A stretch of 64,000 bases of DNA from UMGS1696 sp964621165 (GTDB taxonomy: Bacteria; Bacillota; Clostridia; Oscillospirales; CAG-272): contig CAZULC010000008.1 in NCBI GenBank assembly GCA_964621165.1, positions 17,172 to 81,171 on the forward strand, given 5' to 3'. Of the stretch, positions 52,523 to 61,488 are shown in pieces. How positions within the stretch are numbered: position 1 is the first letter of the stretch; each line of letters begins with the position of its first letter. A program made the translations under genes and the position numbers. Below the pieces are notes generated by a model. That model ran no database searches and was not told where the DNA came from. It saw only the letters and a list, made by a program, of their open reading frames with translations.

Positions 52523-52560
52523 AGAACCTCGGTGGATTTACGCTTGGGGTTCTTTTTTTT
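52523..52560 (+). terminator. intrinsic terminator after the SIS-domain gene
   Basis: AGAACCTC (52523-52530) pairs with GGGGTTCT (52546-52553, one G-U) and is followed by an eight-T run. Confidence 0.9.
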
Positions 52561-52669
52561 GCGTTTTCTGGCAGAAAAAAGTTTAAAATAGTTCGAAAAA
52601 AGTTAAATAAGTGAGATAAAGTGAGATTTCATTAAGCTAAATTGAAATAACCGCTGTATGCGGCTGATA

Positions 52670-52746
52670 TTTGACCAACTTTGACTTTGACCTTTTCTAA
52701 TTTTGATGATATAATATAGGCACAATGAAGGTTAAAGAAAGTCAAA
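52670..52746 (+). promoter_or_regulatory. sigma-A promoter of the ctsR operon with CtsR boxes
   Basis: -35 TTGACC (52687-52692) and -10 TATAAT (52710-52715) are 17 bp apart. CtsR consensus heptads (RGTCAAA) occur on both sides. Upstream on the minus strand: TTTGACC 52670-52676, TTTGACT 52680-52686 (3-nt spacer) and TTTGACC 52686-52692 over the -35. Downstream on the plus strand: GGTTAAA-GAA-AGTCAAA (52730-52746) around the predicted start site. This predicts autorepression by CtsR relieved on heat stress. GTGAGA repeats (about 52613-52628) lie further upstream. Confidence 0.88.
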
Positions 52747-52792
52747 GACAAATGGACAGTGAAAGTCAGACCTGCATGAAAGGATGAAGCAA

Positions 52793-53245
52793 ATGATACT
52801 ATCGGATCACATAGCGAACCTGATTGAGGAAATGCTCAACGAGGGCGGCGGGAGTACGGAGGTTCGGCGGAATGATTTGGCCGCGAGAATCGGATGCGTA
52901 CCAAGCCAGATAAACTACGTAATCACGTCAAGGTTTACGCCGGAGAGAGGTTACGTAATCGAAAGCCGGAGGGGCGGCGGCGGGTACATCAAGATAATCC
53001 GCGTACAGATGTCAAAAAACGACTACCTGATGCACTTCTTCCAGGCAATCGGCGATGAGCTTGACGAAAACACGGCCCGTGCGTACCTTGGCAATCTCGT
53101 GGGACAGGGAATAATAACAGAGCGTGAAGGCAAAATCGCCGCGGCAATGCTGTCCCAGCCGTCACTTGAAAAATGCCCAACCGAAAACCGGGATTCAACC
53201 CGTGCGGAAATGATGCGGCACATGCTTATGCTGCTCATGATGTAA
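52793..53245 (+). CDS. ctsR: transcriptional repressor CtsR
   Basis: Heat-shock repressor of clp genes. The 150 aa protein has a winged helix N-terminal DNA-binding domain with VRRNDLAARIGCVPSQINYVI and the wing GGGGYIKIIR, and a C-terminal dimerisation domain (LVGQGIITEREGKIAAAML). ATG 52793 is chosen since AAAGG (52779-52783) is 9 nt upstream; ATG 52784 directly abuts that SD. It is first in the operon and overlaps nothing. Confidence 0.95.
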   Translation: MILSDHIANLIEEMLNEGGGSTEVRRNDLAARIGCVPSQINYVITSRFTPERGYVIESRRGGGGYIKIIRVQMSKNDYLMHFFQAIGDELDENTARAYLGNLVGQGIITEREGKIAAAMLSQPSLEKCPTENRDSTRAEMMRHMLMLLMM

Positions 53246-53285
53246 TTTGTACAAAATCTACTAAAATATATTGGAGGAATTTATT

Positions 53286-53837
53286 ATGCTTTGCGAAAAA
53301 TGCGGAAAGAATGAAGCTACATTCTATTATCATGAAAATGTCAACGGTACACAGAAGACTTACAGACTCTGTCAGCACTGCGCCGAGGAAATGCAGAGGA
53401 GCGGCGAAATCAGCACAATGGACAGCGACAAATTCTTTGAAGGACTGGATTCCTTCTTCGGCGACCCGTTCTCACACATGAACTCACTCCTGTCCGGACT
53501 CTTCGGCGAGGGCGGAGTCAAGCAGTTAGGTGAGGCAAAAACCGAGAAGAAATGCCCGGCGTGCGGTACTACATTCAGAGAATTCGCCGAAAACGGAATG
53601 GCCGGATGCCCGAAGTGCTACGAAACCTTCGAGGATGAGCTGAAGCCCACAATCGGCCGAGTTCACGGACATACGTCCCATGTAGGCAGAGCGCCGTCCA
53701 GATTCAAGGAAAGATTGGACAACAAAAAGAGAATCGCCGCCCTCGAAGAAGAGCAGAAAGAAGCGGTCAGAAACGAGGACTACGAAAGAGCTGCACAGAT
53801 TCGCGACGAGCTGAAAAACCTGCGTGGTCAAAATTAA
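53286..53837 (+). CDS. mcsA: McsA, activator of the protein arginine kinase
   Basis: Adaptor that activates McsB and helps control CtsR and Clp. The 183 aa protein has two zinc-finger pairs at the N-terminus (CEKC, CQHC), two more in the middle (CPAC, CPKC) and a C-terminal UVR motif (EEEQKEAVRNEDYERAAQIR region). ATG 53286 follows GGAGGA with normal spacing. It sits 40 nt after ctsR and 41 nt before mcsB. Confidence 0.94.
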   Translation: MLCEKCGKNEATFYYHENVNGTQKTYRLCQHCAEEMQRSGEISTMDSDKFFEGLDSFFGDPFSHMNSLLSGLFGEGGVKQLGEAKTEKKCPACGTTFREFAENGMAGCPKCYETFEDELKPTIGRVHGHTSHVGRAPSRFKERLDNKKRIAALEEEQKEAVRNEDYERAAQIRDELKNLRGQN

Positions 53838-53878
53838 CGGATATTCAGGATGTATTAATTGAATTGGAGGTAAAATTT

Positions 53879-54910
53879 ATGTGGTATAACAATAAAGGTA
53901 TTGACAATGACGTTGCGGTAAGCTCGAGAGTGAGACTTGCGAGAAACCTCGCCGACTATCCGTTCTCGGAAAAGCTGAACGAGGCTCAGGCGAAGGAGAT
54001 AATTGAAAAAATCAAGGCGGTCTTTGACGGTGATGACGAATGGAAAGCCGTGAACATGACAGGGCTGAACGCCGTCGAGAAGGGGGCTTTGGTCGAGAAG
54101 CACATCATCAGTCGGGAATTTGCCGAAAGAAAGGCTCCCGCGATGCTTCTCGAAAACGAAGAAAAATCGGTCTACATCATGGTTCTCGAGGAAGACCACC
54201 TGAGACTCCAGTCGGTTGTAGCCGGATTTGACCTCAAAACTGCCGCTGACGCTGTATTTGAAGCCGAGAGCAGAATCGACGAAGCAGTGGAGTTGGCGTT
54301 CTCGGAAAAACTGGGCTACATCACCCACTGTCCCACCAACCTCGGCACCGGCATGAGAGCGTCGGTTATGCTTCATCTTCCGGCGTACACAAGAGCGGGC
54401 TACATTAGAAACCTCGCCTACCAGCTCTCGAAAATGGGCTTCACGGTTCGCGGAATGGGCGGGGAAGGTTCGGCTGCCGACGCGTTCCTGTACCAGATTT
54501 CAAACGAAGTCACCCTTGGCATGAGCGAGGACGAGACAATATCGAAGCTGGAAGGCGTAATCCGTCAGATTATCGCGAAGGAGAGAGAAATAAGAAACTC
54601 CATCAGCTCCGACCAGAGAGAAGAGCTAATTGAGAAAGGCAGACGGGACATAGGAATCATGATGTACGCGGGCAGGCTGTCATCCCGGGAGGTACTGTCC
54701 ATGTACTCGGAGCTACGGTTGTGTGCGGCCATGAACTACATCCCCATGCCGGCTGAACTTCTTGACGAACTGCTCATGTCATCCATGCCAAACGTTATCG
54801 CCGCAGGGGAAAGTGAAATCAAGACTCCGGCTGAGCGAGACCGCAGAAGAGCTGTTGTTGTTCGCGGAATTGTGGGAAAAATTAATTTACATCAAGGCGG
54901 ATCAAACTGA
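53879..54910 (+). CDS. mcsB: protein arginine kinase McsB
   Basis: Phosphorylates arginine residues of CtsR and misfolded proteins, marking them for ClpCP. The 343 aa phosphagen-kinase-like protein shows VSSRVRLARNL, the catalytic Cys region CPTNLGTGMRASVMLHLP (Cys151) and RGMGGEGSAA; the C-terminal RDRRRAVVVRGI part belongs to the phosphoarginine-binding region. ATG 53879 has SD GGAGG. Confidence 0.94.
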   Translation: MWYNNKGIDNDVAVSSRVRLARNLADYPFSEKLNEAQAKEIIEKIKAVFDGDDEWKAVNMTGLNAVEKGALVEKHIISREFAERKAPAMLLENEEKSVYIMVLEEDHLRLQSVVAGFDLKTAADAVFEAESRIDEAVELAFSEKLGYITHCPTNLGTGMRASVMLHLPAYTRAGYIRNLAYQLSKMGFTVRGMGGEGSAADAFLYQISNEVTLGMSEDETISKLEGVIRQIIAKEREIRNSISSDQREELIEKGRRDIGIMMYAGRLSSREVLSMYSELRLCAAMNYIPMPAELLDELLMSSMPNVIAAGESEIKTPAERDRRRAVVVRGIVGKINLHQGGSN

Positions 54911-55004
54911 ATTGAAAGTGAATAAACCGCGTGTAAAAACAATAGAATAGTATAATGAAGAGAATATTGTTGTGTTGGGATAAATATGGAAAGGGGTGCC
55001 AGAA

Positions 55005-57446
55005 ATGAACATTGGATTTACGAAAAAGGCGCAGAACGCTCTTAACCGGGCTTTATATATATCCTCCCAGATGGGTCACACCTGCGTGGGAAGCGAACAT
55101 TTACTCCTTGGACTTTTGTCGGAGAGCGACGGAATTGCCTCCCGTGTGCTGAACGAAAGAGGGGTCAGCTACGAGAAAACCCGTCAGCTTCTCGAGGAAA
55201 ACGTGGGAATCGGACAGCCCACTGCACTGACAGCCGCAGACATCACGCCGAGAACGAAGCGTATTATCGAAACTTCAGCCGGAATAGCAGTACAAATGCA
55301 GAACGGATACATCGGAACGGAACACCTGCTTCTGGCGCTGTGTGAGGAAACCGAGTGCTTTGCGGTTCGGCTCATCACGGAAGAGGGCGCGTCCTGTGCT
55401 GATATAAGGCGGGATGTGATGTCCTACTTCGGGCAGAACGACGAAAAATCATTTGTCAACGCAAAGAATAACGACAGCGATTTGAAGGAAGCACCGAACT
55501 TGGCTTCATTCGGACGGAACCTCTGCAAAATGGCGCGGGAAGGCAAGCTGGACCCGATTATCGGCCGTGACAACGAGACTCAGCGGGTGATTCAGATTTT
55601 ATCCCGCCGGACGAAGAACAATCCTTGCCTGATTGGCGAGCCGGGCGTGGGCAAAACCGCGGTGGTTGAAGGGTTGGCGCAGAAGATTACCGAGGGCTGT
55701 GTTCCCGACACCTTGAAGGATAAAATCATCGTGACCCTCGACATTTCTGCAATGATTGCAGGTGCGAAATACCGGGGCGAGTTCGAGGAACGCATGAAAA
55801 ACGTCATGGACGAGGTGAGAAAGAACCCGAGAATCATACTTTTCATCGACGAAATCCATACGATAATCGGCGCAGGCGGTGCTGAGGGAGCTGTGGACGC
55901 GGCTAACATCATCAAACCGGCTCTGGCGCGTGGGGAGATGCAGGTTATCGGGGCTACGACAATTGACGAATACCGCAAGCACATCGAGAAGGACGCGGCA
56001 CTCGAGAGACGGTTCCAGTCGGTTATGGTCGGCGAGCCTACCCCGGACGAAGCGGAGCAGATTCTCTTTGGGCTGCGGGACAAATACGAGGCGCACCACA
56101 AGCTGAAAATTTCCGACGAAGCCATCAAAGCCGCCGTGACCTATTCTGTGCGGTACATCAGCGACCGTTATCTGCCGGACAAAGCCATAGATTTGATCGA
56201 TGAAGCCGCAAGCAAGAAGAGAATAGAAGCCTTCACCGCCTCACCGGACGTAAAAGCTCTCGAGGATAAGCTGAAATCCGTGACCGCCGAAAAAGAGGAA
56301 GCCATCCTCGGTGAGGATTATGAAAGCGCGGCGAGACTGCGGGATGAAGAAAAACGGCTCAGCGACGAGCTGAAATCCATGAAGGAAACGCCAAACGAGG
56401 GCAAAAAGTCGCCGGAGCTTGTGATTCGTGAGTCGGACATTCAGGAAATCGTCACCAGCTGGACCGGAATTCCCGTGAAAAAGCTGGCGGAAGAGGAAAG
56501 CGAGCGGCTTCTCAACCTTGAGTCAATCCTAAAGGAGCGGGTTGTGGGTCAGGACGAAGCCGTGGAAGCTGTGGCAAGGGCAATCCGCCGGGGCAGAATG
56601 GGACTCAAGGACCCGAAGCGACCCATTGGTTCCTTCATTTTCCTCGGACCGACAGGCGTGGGCAAGACGGAGCTGTCGAAGGTGCTGGCGGACGTTATGT
56701 TCGGCGACGAAAACGCCATGATTCGCGTGGACATGTCGGAGTACATGGAAAAGCACAGCGTGGCGAAGATGATTGGATCCCCTCCCGGATACGTTGGCTA
56801 CGACGAGGGCGGTCAGCTGACGGAGAAGATAAGGAGACGCCCCTATTCGGTGGTGCTGTTTGACGAAATCGAAAAGGCGCACCCGGACGTGTTCAATATT
56901 CTGCTCCAGATTCTGGAAGACGGAATTTTAACTGACGCACAGGGCAGACGGGTGGACTTCAAGAATACCGTAATCATCATGACCTCAAACGTTGGCGCAG
57001 GGGCAATTGTAGAGCCGAAGAATCTGGGATTCACCGCAAGCTCTGACTCGGGTGAAGAAAAGACGAAATCCGACGTAATGGACGCGCTGAAACGCACCTT
57101 CAAGCCGGAATTCCTCAACCGCGTGGACGAGATAATAGTGTTCAACAAGCTGAGCGACGAGAACATCCGCGACATTGCTAAAATCATGCTGGGCGAGGTT
57201 GAGGGCAGAATCAACACCCTTGGCATGACGATTGAGTTTGCTCCCGAGGTTATCGCGTCTCTCGCAAAGGAAGGATTTGACCCGGTTTACGGCGCGAGAC
57301 CCTTAAGACGTGCTATCATCAGGCGGGTTGAGGATTCATTCAGCGAGGCAATGCTGAGGGGCGACATCAAGGCTGGGGATCAGGTTGAATGCGTGCTCGA
57401 GGACGGAAAGATTGCATACAAGGTCAAAGAAGCGGCTCAGACGTGA
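55005..57446 (+). CDS. clpC: ATP-dependent Clp protease ATPase subunit ClpC
   Basis: AAA+ unfoldase that feeds ClpP and recognises phosphoarginine-marked proteins. The 813 aa protein has two N-terminal Clp repeats (about 1-140), D1 with Walker A GEPGVGKT (about 211-218), a UVR-containing M domain (about 410-455) and D2 with Walker A GPTGVGKT (about 549-556), followed by the Clp C-terminal D2-small domain. SD AAAGGGG precedes ATG 55005; the GTG at 54996 lies inside that SD region. Last gene of the ctsR operon. Confidence 0.96.
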   Translation: MNIGFTKKAQNALNRALYISSQMGHTCVGSEHLLLGLLSESDGIASRVLNERGVSYEKTRQLLEENVGIGQPTALTAADITPRTKRIIETSAGIAVQMQNGYIGTEHLLLALCEETECFAVRLITEEGASCADIRRDVMSYFGQNDEKSFVNAKNNDSDLKEAPNLASFGRNLCKMAREGKLDPIIGRDNETQRVIQILSRRTKNNPCLIGEPGVGKTAVVEGLAQKITEGCVPDTLKDKIIVTLDISAMIAGAKYRGEFEERMKNVMDEVRKNPRIILFIDEIHTIIGAGGAEGAVDAANIIKPALARGEMQVIGATTIDEYRKHIEKDAALERRFQSVMVGEPTPDEAEQILFGLRDKYEAHHKLKISDEAIKAAVTYSVRYISDRYLPDKAIDLIDEAASKKRIEAFTASPDVKALEDKLKSVTAEKEEAILGEDYESAARLRDEEKRLSDELKSMKETPNEGKKSPELVIRESDIQEIVTSWTGIPVKKLAEEESERLLNLESILKERVVGQDEAVEAVARAIRRGRMGLKDPKRPIGSFIFLGPTGVGKTELSKVLADVMFGDENAMIRVDMSEYMEKHSVAKMIGSPPGYVGYDEGGQLTEKIRRRPYSVVLFDEIEKAHPDVFNILLQILEDGILTDAQGRRVDFKNTVIIMTSNVGAGAIVEPKNLGFTASSDSGEEKTKSDVMDALKRTFKPEFLNRVDEIIVFNKLSDENIRDIAKIMLGEVEGRINTLGMTIEFAPEVIASLAKEGFDPVYGARPLRRAIIRRVEDSFSEAMLRGDIKAGDQVECVLEDGKIAYKVKEAAQT

Positions 57447-57505
57447 GTTGCGGAAAATCAACAAAAACAGGGTGAGATTCCCGATTAGATAGATAAATAT
57501 AATAA

Positions 57506-57552
57506 AAAATCAGCCGGATTGGGTTGGAGTAAAACCTTCTTCGGCTGATTTT
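57506..57552. terminator. bidirectional intrinsic terminator
   Basis: Perfect 11-bp arms AAAATCAGCCG (57506-57516) and CGGCTGATTTT (57542-57552), with an A-run before and T-run after. It ends the ctsR-clpC operon on the plus strand and the dap operon on the minus strand. Confidence 0.93.
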
Positions 57553-57555
57553 ATT

Positions 57556-58383
57556 CTATTCAAGCCAGAGCCTGAGAACCTCAGCGTCACACAGGAGTTG
57601 GTCGGGGGAGTCATTCTTCACGAACTCAAGCAGCATGTTGTGCTCGCCGCCGTGGGACTTGATTATGTCGATGTAATTTCGCCAGCGTTTTTCGCCAACC
57701 TCGAGGGGATAGCGGTTCTTTGAGTCCCATGTGAAAACGTGAACGTTTGACAAATAGGGAAGGACTGCTCTCAAAGCGGCGGTGTTGTAGTCCTCGTCCC
57801 GGTACTGGTTTGGCTGCCAGTAGGTGCGGAAATTCTCACGTTCGACCTCGTCAATCAGCTGTAGTGTGCTTTTGTAGTTGTCAGTCAAGGTCCCGCCGTG
57901 AAATTCTGTCGAGACGGTGATGTTTTTCTCTTTACAACAGTCGCAGAGATTTTGTATGTTTGCGACAACATTTCTGCGGTAGTCAGGGTCGGCTTCGCTT
58001 GACGGACTGGTTCCGGCCCAAATTCGCACGTTTGGTGCGCCGATTTTTTCCGCAGTTTCAGCCGTGTGGCAGCCGTTGCCCTCACATCTGTAGTATGAAC
58101 CGTAGGAGACGTTTTTGAACCTTCCCGCGGACATTTCCACGGCTTCCTTCACGGACAATTCCGCTTCTTCTTTTGTAAAGTTGTCGCCGCAGACGTGGAC
58201 ATCCCCGCCCCATTCGATGGCTGAAAGGGAAGCTTTGCACATCAGATTCGCGATTTCCACTCTCGACAGGCGACGGAAGGTCACGGAGACAAGCCCGGGA
58301 GTGAGAATTGCGGCACTGCGGCTCTCTGATTCTGCACCGATTTTATCTGAAATGTTAATTTTTTCTAACGCTTCCAAGCTCAC
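57556..58383 (-). CDS. sugar phosphate isomerase/epimerase-like TIM barrel protein
   Basis: A 275 aa xylose-isomerase-like TIM barrel. Visible pattern includes VHVCGDN, VRIWAGTSPSSEAD, ITVSTEFHGGTLT (metal-ligand Glu), TYWQPNQYRD and HNMLLEFVKNDSP (C-terminal Glu). It is not closely similar to the enzyme at 45094. Its ATG overlaps the dapB stop by 4 nt, so it is translated with the lysine/DAP genes although the fold suggests sugar chemistry. Function unknown. Confidence 0.8.
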   Translation of the reverse strand: MSLEALEKINISDKIGAESESRSAAILTPGLVSVTFRRLSRVEIANLMCKASLSAIEWGGDVHVCGDNFTKEEAELSVKEAVEMSAGRFKNVSYGSYYRCEGNGCHTAETAEKIGAPNVRIWAGTSPSSEADPDYRRNVVANIQNLCDCCKEKNITVSTEFHGGTLTDNYKSTLQLIDEVERENFRTYWQPNQYRDEDYNTAALRAVLPYLSNVHVFTWDSKNRYPLEVGEKRWRNYIDIIKSHGGEHNMLLEFVKNDSPDQLLCDAEVLRLWLE

Positions 58384-59162
58384 ATCTCCTTCATTACGTC
58401 GGCTATTACGTCTGACATAGTGTAGAAGCCGCTTGACTTTCCGTCGAGAAACAGTGCGGCACGGATTGCTCCCGAGGCGAACAGATTCCTGCTTCCTGCG
58501 CTGTGGCTCAGCTTGATGACCTCGTCTTCCCCTGAGAAAATCACTTCATGCTCGCCGACGATTGTTCCGCCCCGGATGGATGAGATGCCGATTTCGTTTG
58601 ACGGGCGTTTTTCTCGTCGTGAGGTCCTGTCGTAGACGTATTCGTCCGCGACTCCGCTGTTCTCACGCACTTCACGGGCAGCGTCGGCAAGCATTAATGC
58701 GGTTCCGCTGGGTGCGTCGAGCTTGTTGCGGTGGTGGGCTTCGATGATTTCGACATCGTAGTCCTCACCCAAAACCGCGGCGGCTTTTTTCGTCAGTTCA
58801 CAAAGCAGGTTGATCCCGAGGGACATGTTGCGGGATTTCAGTACGGCGATTTTTGCGGAGGAGTCGCGTATGAGATGAACCTCGTCGTCGGTGTGTCCGG
58901 TGGTGCAGATTACGGCGGGAGTTTTGGTTTTCAAGGCATAGTCCAGCAGATTTTTTACGGTCGTGTGGTAGGAGCAGTCGATTATTACATCAGCTTTTTC
59001 CGTAATTTTATCGAAGTCCGGGTAAATCGGGAAGGGGGTCGAGGATGGATTTATGTCGACCCCGCATATGATTTCACAGTCGTCACGGGTGGAAACCATG
59101 CTGGCTATTGCTGTGCAGAGTCTGCCGGACGCGCCCGAGAGGATTATTTTGGTTTTCTTCAT
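58380..59162 (-). CDS. dapB: 4-hydroxy-tetrahydrodipicolinate reductase
   Basis: Reduces the DapA product to tetrahydrodipicolinate, used for lysine, peptidoglycan and (in spore formers) dipicolinic acid. The 260 aa protein shows the NAD(P) fold ILSGASGRLCTAIA, CTTGHTD, and the active-site EAHHRNKLDAPSGTAL. The gap to dapA is 25 nt, and it overlaps the following TIM-barrel gene by 4 nt. Confidence 0.96.
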   Translation of the reverse strand: MKKTKIILSGASGRLCTAIASMVSTRDDCEIICGVDINPSSTPFPIYPDFDKITEKADVIIDCSYHTTVKNLLDYALKTKTPAVICTTGHTDDEVHLIRDSSAKIAVLKSRNMSLGINLLCELTKKAAAVLGEDYDVEIIEAHHRNKLDAPSGTALMLADAAREVRENSGVADEYVYDRTSRREKRPSNEIGISSIRGGTIVGEHEVIFSGEDEVIKLSHSAGSRNLFASGAIRAALFLDGKSSGFYTMSDVIADVMKEM

Positions 59163-59187
59163 TTATATATACTTCCTGAATATAAAA

Positions 59188-60090
59188 TTATTTTATTAAC
59201 TCAGCCCTTTTCAGTGAACGAATCAACACGTCCCGGTGGCCTTCATCCATTTCGCAGAGGGGTAGCCGCATTTTGTCCGAGCAGATTCCGAGGAGTCCGC
59301 AGGCGGTTTTCACGGGAATTGGGTTGACCTCGATAAAGAGGCTGTTTATGAGGTGGAGCAGTCCGAGCTGTAACTTTTGTGCGTCGTCAATTCTGCCGCT
59401 CCAGAAATATTCGCATATGTTGTGGGTTTCCTTTGGCATTATATTTGACAGAACCGAAATTACGCCAAGTCCGCCGAGGGAGAGGGTTGGAAGGATCTGG
59501 TCGTCGTTTCCGCTGTAGATGGCGAGGGAGTCAGACAGCTCCGCAGCGATTTGTGCGATGGAGGAGAGATTTCCCGACGCTTCCTTTACGGCGACGATGT
59601 TCTCGTGCTTGGAAAGTTCTCGGTAGACGGGCAGTGTGATATTGCATCCGGTGCGTGAAGGGACGTTGTAGAGGATAACCGGTTTTGTTGACGCGTCGGC
59701 GATGGCAGTGAAGTGGCGGATCAGCCCTTTTTCCGAGGCCTTGTTGTAGTATGGGGTGACAATCAAAAGTCCGTCCGCGCCTACCTCACAGGCATAACGT
59801 GATTTTTCCACGGCGTGGGACGTGTCGTTTGAGCCGCACCCCGCGATAATCGGAACTCTTCCGGCGGCTTTTTCACAGGAGAACCTTATGGCTGAGCGGA
59901 ATTCCTCGTCGGATAAAGTCGAGCCTTCGCCGGTGGTGCCGCAGACCACAAGCCCGTCAATGCCGCCCGCAATCTGGGACTCGATTAGGTTCCCGAAGGC
60001 CCTGTAGTCGATTCCGCCGTCTTCGCCGAATGGGGTTACTAAAGCGGTGGCGGCACCTTTAAATAAAATATTCTTATTGAATGTGTTCAT
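59188..60090 (-). CDS. dapA: 4-hydroxy-tetrahydrodipicolinate synthase
   Basis: Condenses pyruvate with aspartate semialdehyde. The 300 aa TIM-barrel enzyme has TALVTPFGEDGGIDYRAF at the start, GTTGEGSTLSDEEF, ILYNVPSRTG (catalytic Tyr) and the Schiff-base Lys in VAVKEASGN. SD GGAGG precedes ATG 60090. The gene is read from a strong promoter with a long structured 5' leader. Confidence 0.96.
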   Translation of the reverse strand: MNTFNKNILFKGAATALVTPFGEDGGIDYRAFGNLIESQIAGGIDGLVVCGTTGEGSTLSDEEFRSAIRFSCEKAAGRVPIIAGCGSNDTSHAVEKSRYACEVGADGLLIVTPYYNKASEKGLIRHFTAIADASTKPVILYNVPSRTGCNITLPVYRELSKHENIVAVKEASGNLSSIAQIAAELSDSLAIYSGNDDQILPTLSLGGLGVISVLSNIMPKETHNICEYFWSGRIDDAQKLQLGLLHLINSLFIEVNPIPVKTACGLLGICSDKMRLPLCEMDEGHRDVLIRSLKRAELIK

Positions 60091-60116
60091 GATTCCTCCG
60101 TTTGAGAAAATAAATT

Positions 60117-60263
60117 TCAGAAAATTACCCGCAAAAGGTTGAAAAGAACAAAGAGGTGTATTATAATAAATATGTCTGCGGATTCGAATTATTTCTCGGA
60201 CGCACTTGAAATTTTCTGATTTTTGATTAAGTAAATTATATCATAAAAGGCAAGCCTTGTCAA
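60117..60263 (-). promoter_or_regulatory. dapA promoter and paired leader
   Basis: On the minus strand TTGACA (60258-60263) and TATAAT (60235-60240) are 17 bp apart. The following leader of about 140 nt has complementary ends: TCAGAAAATT (60117-60126 on the plus strand) and AATTTTCTGA (60210-60219), enclosing about 83 nt with internal short stems. The lysine riboswitch core is not seen. It could be another RNA control element. The other side (60264-60345, before queA) holds only an SD. Confidence 0.55.
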
Positions 60264-60345
60264 TCGGGTGAAATATACAGAGAAGCTAAAACAGCCGTAA
60301 GTTTATTTCATGCCGAAGATTGGCCATAACATACAGGAGTAAAAA

Positions 60346-61449
60346 ATGATAAAAAATAAACTTCCCGAAACAAACCTGAAGCTGTCGGATTTTTACTACG
60401 ACCTGCCGAAGGAGAGGATTGCCCAGACCCCGATTGAGCCGCGGGATTCGTCACGGCTGATGGTCCTGCACCGGTCAAACGGTGAGCTTGAACACAGGAT
60501 TTTCCGCGACATCGTGGACTACATCAATCCTGAAGACGTTCTTGTCATCAATGACACCCGTGTAATTCCCGCGCGGATAATAGGTCACAGGACTTTGCGG
60601 TTCGATCATGATCTCGGCCGAGCTGTCACGACGGAATCCACATCCCCCGTGGAGCTTCTTCTCCTAAAACAGCAGGAAAACGACGTCTGGGAGGCTCTCG
60701 CGGGTCCGGGGAAAAGAGCAAAGCCGGGTGACGTCATCGACTTCGGAGGGGGTGTGATGGAGGCGCATGTGCTTGACGTAATCGAGGACGGGTGCAGAGT
60801 TGTGCAGTTTGCTGTAAAAAAGGACGCGGAAAACGTCTTTGAAGCTCTCGATATGCTTGGAACAATGCCGCTTCCACCGTATATTACAGAAAAATTAGAG
60901 GACAGCGAGCGGTACCAGACGGTGTACTCACGTGCTCTCGGTTCATCCGCGGCTCCCACAGCAGGGCTTCACTTTACGAATGAGCTTCTCGACAAAATAA
61001 GAGAGAAGGGCTGTGCGGTGGTTCCGGTCCTGCTCCACGTGGGGCTTGGTACTTTCCGTCCGGTGAATGAGAAGAACATCGAGGATCACGAAATGCACTC
61101 GGAGTACATACGGGTCACAGAGGAAGCGGCGGAGGAAATCAATCGGCGGCGAAAAAACGGCGGTCGGATCATCGCGGTTGGAACCACATCCTGCCGGGTT
61201 CTTGAGTCGGCGGCTGACGAGAACGGAATTATTCATCCGGTGGACACGGACACGGGAATTTTCATATATCCCGGTTATAAATTCAAGGCAGTGGACGCGC
61301 TGATCACGAATTTTCACCTGCCCGAGAGCACGCTTCTGATGCTTGTGTCGGCTCTGGCTGGACGTGAGCTGATAATGAAAGCATATCACACGGCGGTGGA
61401 AGAGGAGTACAGGTTCTTCAGCTTCGGTGACGCGATGTTTATAATGTAA
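60346..61449 (+). CDS. queA: S-adenosylmethionine:tRNA ribosyltransferase-isomerase
   Basis: Makes epoxyqueuosine in tRNA from the preQ1 base. The 367 aa protein shows LSDFYYDLPKERIAQTPIEPRDSSRLMV in pieces (DFYYDLP, RDSSRLM), VINDTRVIPARI, ALGSSAAPTAGLHFT and TNFHLPESTLLMLVSA. A short insertion (about residues 85-100, HDLGRAVTTEST) precedes VELLLLK. No tgt gene is visible in the window. SD AGGAG precedes ATG 60346. Confidence 0.95.
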   Translation: MIKNKLPETNLKLSDFYYDLPKERIAQTPIEPRDSSRLMVLHRSNGELEHRIFRDIVDYINPEDVLVINDTRVIPARIIGHRTLRFDHDLGRAVTTESTSPVELLLLKQQENDVWEALAGPGKRAKPGDVIDFGGGVMEAHVLDVIEDGCRVVQFAVKKDAENVFEALDMLGTMPLPPYITEKLEDSERYQTVYSRALGSSAAPTAGLHFTNELLDKIREKGCAVVPVLLHVGLGTFRPVNEKNIEDHEMHSEYIRVTEEAAEEINRRRKNGGRIIAVGTTSCRVLESAADENGIIHPVDTDTGIFIYPGYKFKAVDALITNFHLPESTLLMLVSALAGRELIMKAYHTAVEEEYRFFSFGDAMFIM

Positions 61450-61488
61450 ATGTAAAAAATATATTATGTATAAAAGGAAGAAAACCAC

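Noticed and set aside
60091..60240. Lysine riboswitch in the dapA leader
   Set aside because: The conserved junction sequences and helix layout of the lysine riboswitch are not present.
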